Positions 6,697 to 8,653 of a stretch of 8,653 nucleotides of DNA are shown here, piece after piece. The notes under the pieces are model-generated. The model searched no databases. It was not told the DNA's origin and was given only the letters and a program-made list of their open reading frames with translations. Numbering within the stretch: the stretch's first letter is position 1; each line of letters opens with the position of its first letter. The stretch lies in the NCBI GenBank assembly GCA_022710245.1, contig JAKLHH010000254.1, positions 1 through 8,653 on the forward strand. Reading direction: 5' to 3'. The translations under genes and the position numbers were made by a program. The stretch comes from Myxococcota bacterium. GTDB lineage: Bacteria > Myxococcota > Polyangia > GCA-2747355 > JAKLHH01.

Positions 6697-6702
6697 ATCA
6701 TA
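6697..6702 (-). promoter_or_regulatory. Candidate -10 box (TATGAT) for VWA paralog 1
   Basis: TATGAT lies 37 bp upstream of the ATG at 6659, just beyond the stop codon of the upstream paralog. It aligns with a perfect TATAAT in front of that paralog, within a conserved upstream segment (GCTGACC, GGTAT-AT, GGATCACCT, CTGGGGGTGACCTCG). No good -35 is seen at 17 bp. It suggests the gene can be transcribed on its own. Confidence 0.45.
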
Positions 6703-6718
6703 CCATGGGTCAGCGCGG

Positions 6719-7900
6719 CTACTGCCCGATGGCCAGCAGGCGCTCACCGAGGGCGCGGAGCGCGGGGGTGTAGTCCGGCGAGCAGGCGTTGGTCCCGGCC
6801 GGGTTGAAGAGGCCGTTCGCGCCGAAGCTCTGCACCACCGCCGCGAGGCGGATCGCGGGCACGGCGTTGCCGCTCTGGCTCTGGCAGCTCGGCTTCAGCA
6901 CCGGGTTGGAGCCCTCGATGCCGACCTCGACGGGCGAGGTGGGGCCCGCGAGCGCGAAGAGGACCAGGCGACCCGCCGGCTTCAGGTTGGCGAAGAACTG
7001 CTGGTACTCCTCGACCTTGAAGAGCCAGTCGAAGCCGGGCACGCAGCTGTGGCGGACGCCGGGCTGGCGGCCGTTCTTGTCGCAGGAGATGCCGAACTCG
7101 AAACAGCGGAACGAGGTGAGCGGGCCCAGCGGATCCGTGAGCCCCTGCTGCGCCGGATCGAAGAGCTGCGGCTTCGTCGCGGAGCAGTCGTCCTCGTCGG
7201 TGAGCCAGAGGATGGCGAGGGTGGCGTCCTTGCGCAGGAAGCCCGGGTTCACGTTCAGTGTGGGGTCGAGCGCGCGGCGCGCCGCCTCGAGCGGATGCTC
7301 GAAGCCGCAGCCGCCCGAGCCGAGCAGCCCGATGCAGCCGAAGGCCTCGGCGATCTTCTCGAGGTTCGTCGGGTGCCAGTCAGGGACGTTGGTCGTCCCG
7401 TCGACGTAGCTGATGTACGGGTCGCTGGGCGGGGTGCAGCCCGCGACGAGCGGCTTGCTCTGCAGCTTGCCGCCGTCGCCGCCGGGCGTCTCGCAGCTGG
7501 GCAGCGAGTAGCCGCCCGCGCCGAGGTCCGTGCTCACCACGCCGAGGTGGAGGTCCGGGATCCTGCAGTTGCTGCGATCGGTGGTGCTGCAGCGGCTGCC
7601 CTGCGGGTCGTCCAGGCCGAGCGACGGGTGCCGGAGCGCCTCGAGGAGCGCGGGGAACGCCTTCGTGAAGGAGTCAGGCTTCACCCCCATCGACGAGCTG
7701 TCCATCACCACGAGGAGGTCGAGGTCGCTCATCACGTGCGGCTGGGCTGCGGGCTCGAGCCCGCGCGAGTCGGGCGGTCTCCTCAGGTCGGGGAGCAGCC
7801 CACCGCCGTCGCCGCCGGGCGCGGCGCGGCTCCCGCAGCCGGTCACGCCGAGCCCGCAGAGGAGGAGCGCGAGGATCGTGCGAGGCGTGTCGTGGCTCAT
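6719..7900 (-). CDS. VWA-like lipoprotein, paralog 2 (altered MIDAS motif)
   Basis: 393 aa from the ATG at 7900 (GGGGGTGA, 5-nt spacing). A GTG at 7909 is in frame but lies inside that ribosome site, so it is not preferred. The signal peptide ends at VTGC (Cys22), followed by a Gly/Pro/Asp linker. VWA-like motifs are LDLLVVMDSSSM (D67-S-S69-S-M71), LGVVSTDLGAG (119-129) and LAILWLTDEDDCS (228-240). In this copy the third MIDAS residue is Met rather than Ser, which may weaken metal binding. All twelve mature non-lipid Cys of paralog 1 are kept (104, 112, 136, 155, 189, 198, 239, 266, 273, 286, 339, 373). The C-terminal half is near-identical to paralog 1, while the region after the linker differs clearly. 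It follows the WGR/SUKH-like gene by 46 bp in the same direction and has its own TATAAT box. Exported, surface-bound and of unknown partner by inference. Confidence 0.87.
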   Translation of the reverse strand: MSHDTPRTILALLLCGLGVTGCGSRAAPGGDGGGLLPDLRRPPDSRGLEPAAQPHVMSDLDLLVVMDSSSMGVKPDSFTKAFPALLEALRHPSLGLDDPQGSRCSTTDRSNCRIPDLHLGVVSTDLGAGGYSLPSCETPGGDGGKLQSKPLVAGCTPPSDPYISYVDGTTNVPDWHPTNLEKIAEAFGCIGLLGSGGCGFEHPLEAARRALDPTLNVNPGFLRKDATLAILWLTDEDDCSATKPQLFDPAQQGLTDPLGPLTSFRCFEFGISCDKNGRQPGVRHSCVPGFDWLFKVEEYQQFFANLKPAGRLVLFALAGPTSPVEVGIEGSNPVLKPSCQSQSGNAVPAIRLAAVVQSFGANGLFNPAGTNACSPDYTPALRALGERLLAIGQ

Positions 7901-7934
7901 CGAGGTCACCCCCAGGTAACGAAGAGGTGATCCG

Positions 7935-7940
7935 ATTATA
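7935..7940 (-). promoter_or_regulatory. Candidate -10 box (perfect TATAAT) for VWA paralog 2
   Basis: TATAAT on the minus strand lies 34 bp before the ATG at 7900, between the stop codon of the WGR/SUKH-like gene (7947-7949) and the VWA gene. It is a rare AT-rich island in this GC-rich window, and its counterpart TATGAT occurs at the same place before paralog 1. A -35 element is not recognisable; it would fall inside the end of the upstream coding region. Confidence 0.55.
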
Positions 7941-7946
7941 CCGCGG

Positions 7947-8588
7947 TCAGCTCGCGACGAGGTCCGCGAGGAACGCGTCGAGGCCCTCGTAGGCGACCTC
8001 GTGCTCGCCCGAGGTGTAGAGCGCGTAGACGGGCCCGTCGCCGAGCGTGGCGTCGACGCCGATCCACTGCTGCTCCTCCTCGTACCAGTCCTTGCTGGTC
8101 GCGGCCGCTCCGCCCGACCGCCCTCTTCGCAGGGCGGCGCCGCTCCGGCCGACCCACTTCGAGGAGATGGGGATCAGCTGCAGCCGCCGGCCCGCGCGGT
8201 CGCGGTACTCCTGGTGGAAGGCGCCGAGCACCGCGCTCGAGGCGAAGTCCACGCGGCATTCGAGCCCGCGGCAGAGCTTGCCCTGGTGCGCGCGGTACTC
8301 GTGGCGCTCGTAGAAGGCGCGCAGGCGCCCGGAGAGCGTGACCTCGTGCGCCGCCTCCACCTGCTCGAGGAGGTCGCCCGGGAGCACCAGCTGGTAGCTC
8401 CCGTCGAGCTCGGCGATCAGCTCCTCGAAGAGCGCCTCGGGCGGCACGCCGCGCGCCTCGAAGGCGTCCTCGATGAGCTCGGTCTCGCCCGCGGTGCCGC
8501 CGGCGCCGTGCGTGATGGTGATGGTCTCGTCGTCGAGCGCGATGCTCCAGAACGCACCGGTCGTCGGGTTCGCGAAGGTCTTCTTCAT
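7947..8588 (-). CDS. Protein with WGR-like N-terminus and SMI1/KNR4 (SUKH)-like C-terminus
   Basis: 213 aa from the ATG at 8588; AGGA about 9 nt upstream is a modest ribosome site. Residues 1-60 (KTFANP--GAFWSIALDDETITITHGAGGTAGE) follow the layout of a WGR-type domain, but the WGR-x-G-T signature is HGAGGT here, so the match is degenerate. Residues about 68-213 fit a SMI1/KNR4 (SUKH) fold: LPGDLLEQV, LRAFYERHE, LQLIPISSKW, WIGVDATLGDGPVYALY and a closing FLADLVAS helix. SUKH proteins are often immunity proteins against polymorphic toxins, but also occur as stand-alone proteins of unknown role; no toxin gene is adjacent. There is no signal peptide, so it is cytoplasmic. It heads the visible minus-strand block, 46 bp before VWA paralog 2. 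Both domain calls rest on pattern recognition and need a profile search. Confidence 0.75.
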   Translation of the reverse strand: MKKTFANPTTGAFWSIALDDETITITHGAGGTAGETELIEDAFEARGVPPEALFEELIAELDGSYQLVLPGDLLEQVEAAHEVTLSGRLRAFYERHEYRAHQGKLCRGLECRVDFASSAVLGAFHQEYRDRAGRRLQLIPISSKWVGRSGAALRRGRSGGAAATSKDWYEEEQQWIGVDATLGDGPVYALYTSGEHEVAYEGLDAFLADLVAS

Positions 8589-8617
8589 CAGAGGGGATCC
8601 TGGAGCGAGAGGTCCTC

Positions 8618-8640
8618 GAGAGAGAGAGGAGAGAGGAGAG
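8618..8640 (+). repeat. GA-rich homopurine tract upstream of the WGR/SUKH-like gene
   Basis: This is a 23-nt run made only of G and A (GAGAGAGAGAGGAGAG pattern), extended by more purine-rich sequence to the window end. On the coding (minus) strand it is a CT tract about 30-52 bp before the ATG at 8588, in the 5' leader or promoter. Such tracts are slippage-prone; a regulatory role is only possible. Confidence 0.6.
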
Positions 8641-8653
8641 CGGAGGCGGGAGC

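Larger units (their letters stand above)
5466..6714 (-). repeat. Tandem duplication, copy 1 (VWA gene plus upstream segment)
   Basis: This segment matches 6719-7951 over the whole gene and about 55 bp upstream, ending near a shared GCTGACC (6708-6714). The longest exact match I traced is 80 bp: 5782-5861 equals 7038-7117. The gene starts are 1241 bp apart and the stops 1253 bp apart. Small indels in the linker and near the end explain the difference. Confidence 0.85.
6719..7951 (-). repeat. Tandem duplication, copy 2 (VWA gene plus upstream segment)
   Basis: This is the second copy of the 1.24-kb unit described for 5466-6714. Its upstream edge reaches GCTGACC at 7945-7951, which contains the TGA stop codon of the WGR/SUKH-like gene, so the duplication boundary lies at or just inside the end of that gene. 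Confidence 0.85.

Noticed and set aside
6660..6701. Upstream ATG at 6701 for VWA paralog 1
   Set aside because: The added residues would precede the signal peptide, and that segment contains the conserved -10 box and ribosome site shared with the other paralog.
5448..6773. 441-residue plus-strand open frame opposite the VWA paralog 1 gene
   Set aside because: Compositionally an antisense shadow; it recurs over the second paralog only because the DNA is duplicated.

Overview
The window is very GC-rich DNA. Its coding content looks like a Myxococcota (myxobacterial, former Deltaproteobacteria) genome: lipoproteins with Asp/Pro/Gly-rich linkers right after the lipobox, a W-rich beta-propeller lipoprotein, a right-handed beta-helix protein ending in a choice-of-anchor Q-type domain, and VWA-like lipoproteins with the TDEDDCS signature. 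The taxon is inferred from protein style. There is no rRNA or other marker gene, and I see no tRNA, CRISPR array, transposase or phage gene.

Layout. Positions 1-1721 (+) hold the 3' part of a phospholipase D-superfamily protein, followed by a strong rho-independent-type hairpin (1741-1776). The 389-bp gap 1722-2110 then carries two perfect inverted repeats (15-bp and 21-bp arms) that share CTAGAT...ATCTAG ends but differ inside. Positions 2111-3175 (+) encode a lipoprotein made of seven propeller-like repeats. It converges on a block of five minus-strand genes, read from right to left: a protein with a WGR-like N-terminus and a SMI1/KNR4 (SUKH)-like C-terminus (8588-7947); two tandem paralogous VWA-like lipoproteins (7900-6719 and 6659-5466); a beta-helix lipoprotein (5405-3684); and a small protein with a Cys-rich, possibly zinc-binding tail (3631-3209).

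How the genes may work together. Four of the seven genes carry a lipoprotein signal peptide, so the centre of the window is a cell-envelope or surface lipoprotein cluster. The five minus-strand genes are spaced 46-60 bp apart. That would allow one transcript, but both VWA copies have their own -10-like box (TATAAT and TATGAT) inside the duplicated upstream segment, so internal promoters are likely. No enzymatic pathway is evident. The two genes at the ends of the minus block resemble families often found as immunity or accessory proteins, but no toxin partner is visible.

The most interesting signals are the pair of CTAG-ended palindromes and the 1.24-kb tandem duplication. In the duplication, the 3' halves are near-identical while the 5' halves have diverged, including loss of the canonical metal-site motif in one copy. 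I found no convincing new multi-gene system.
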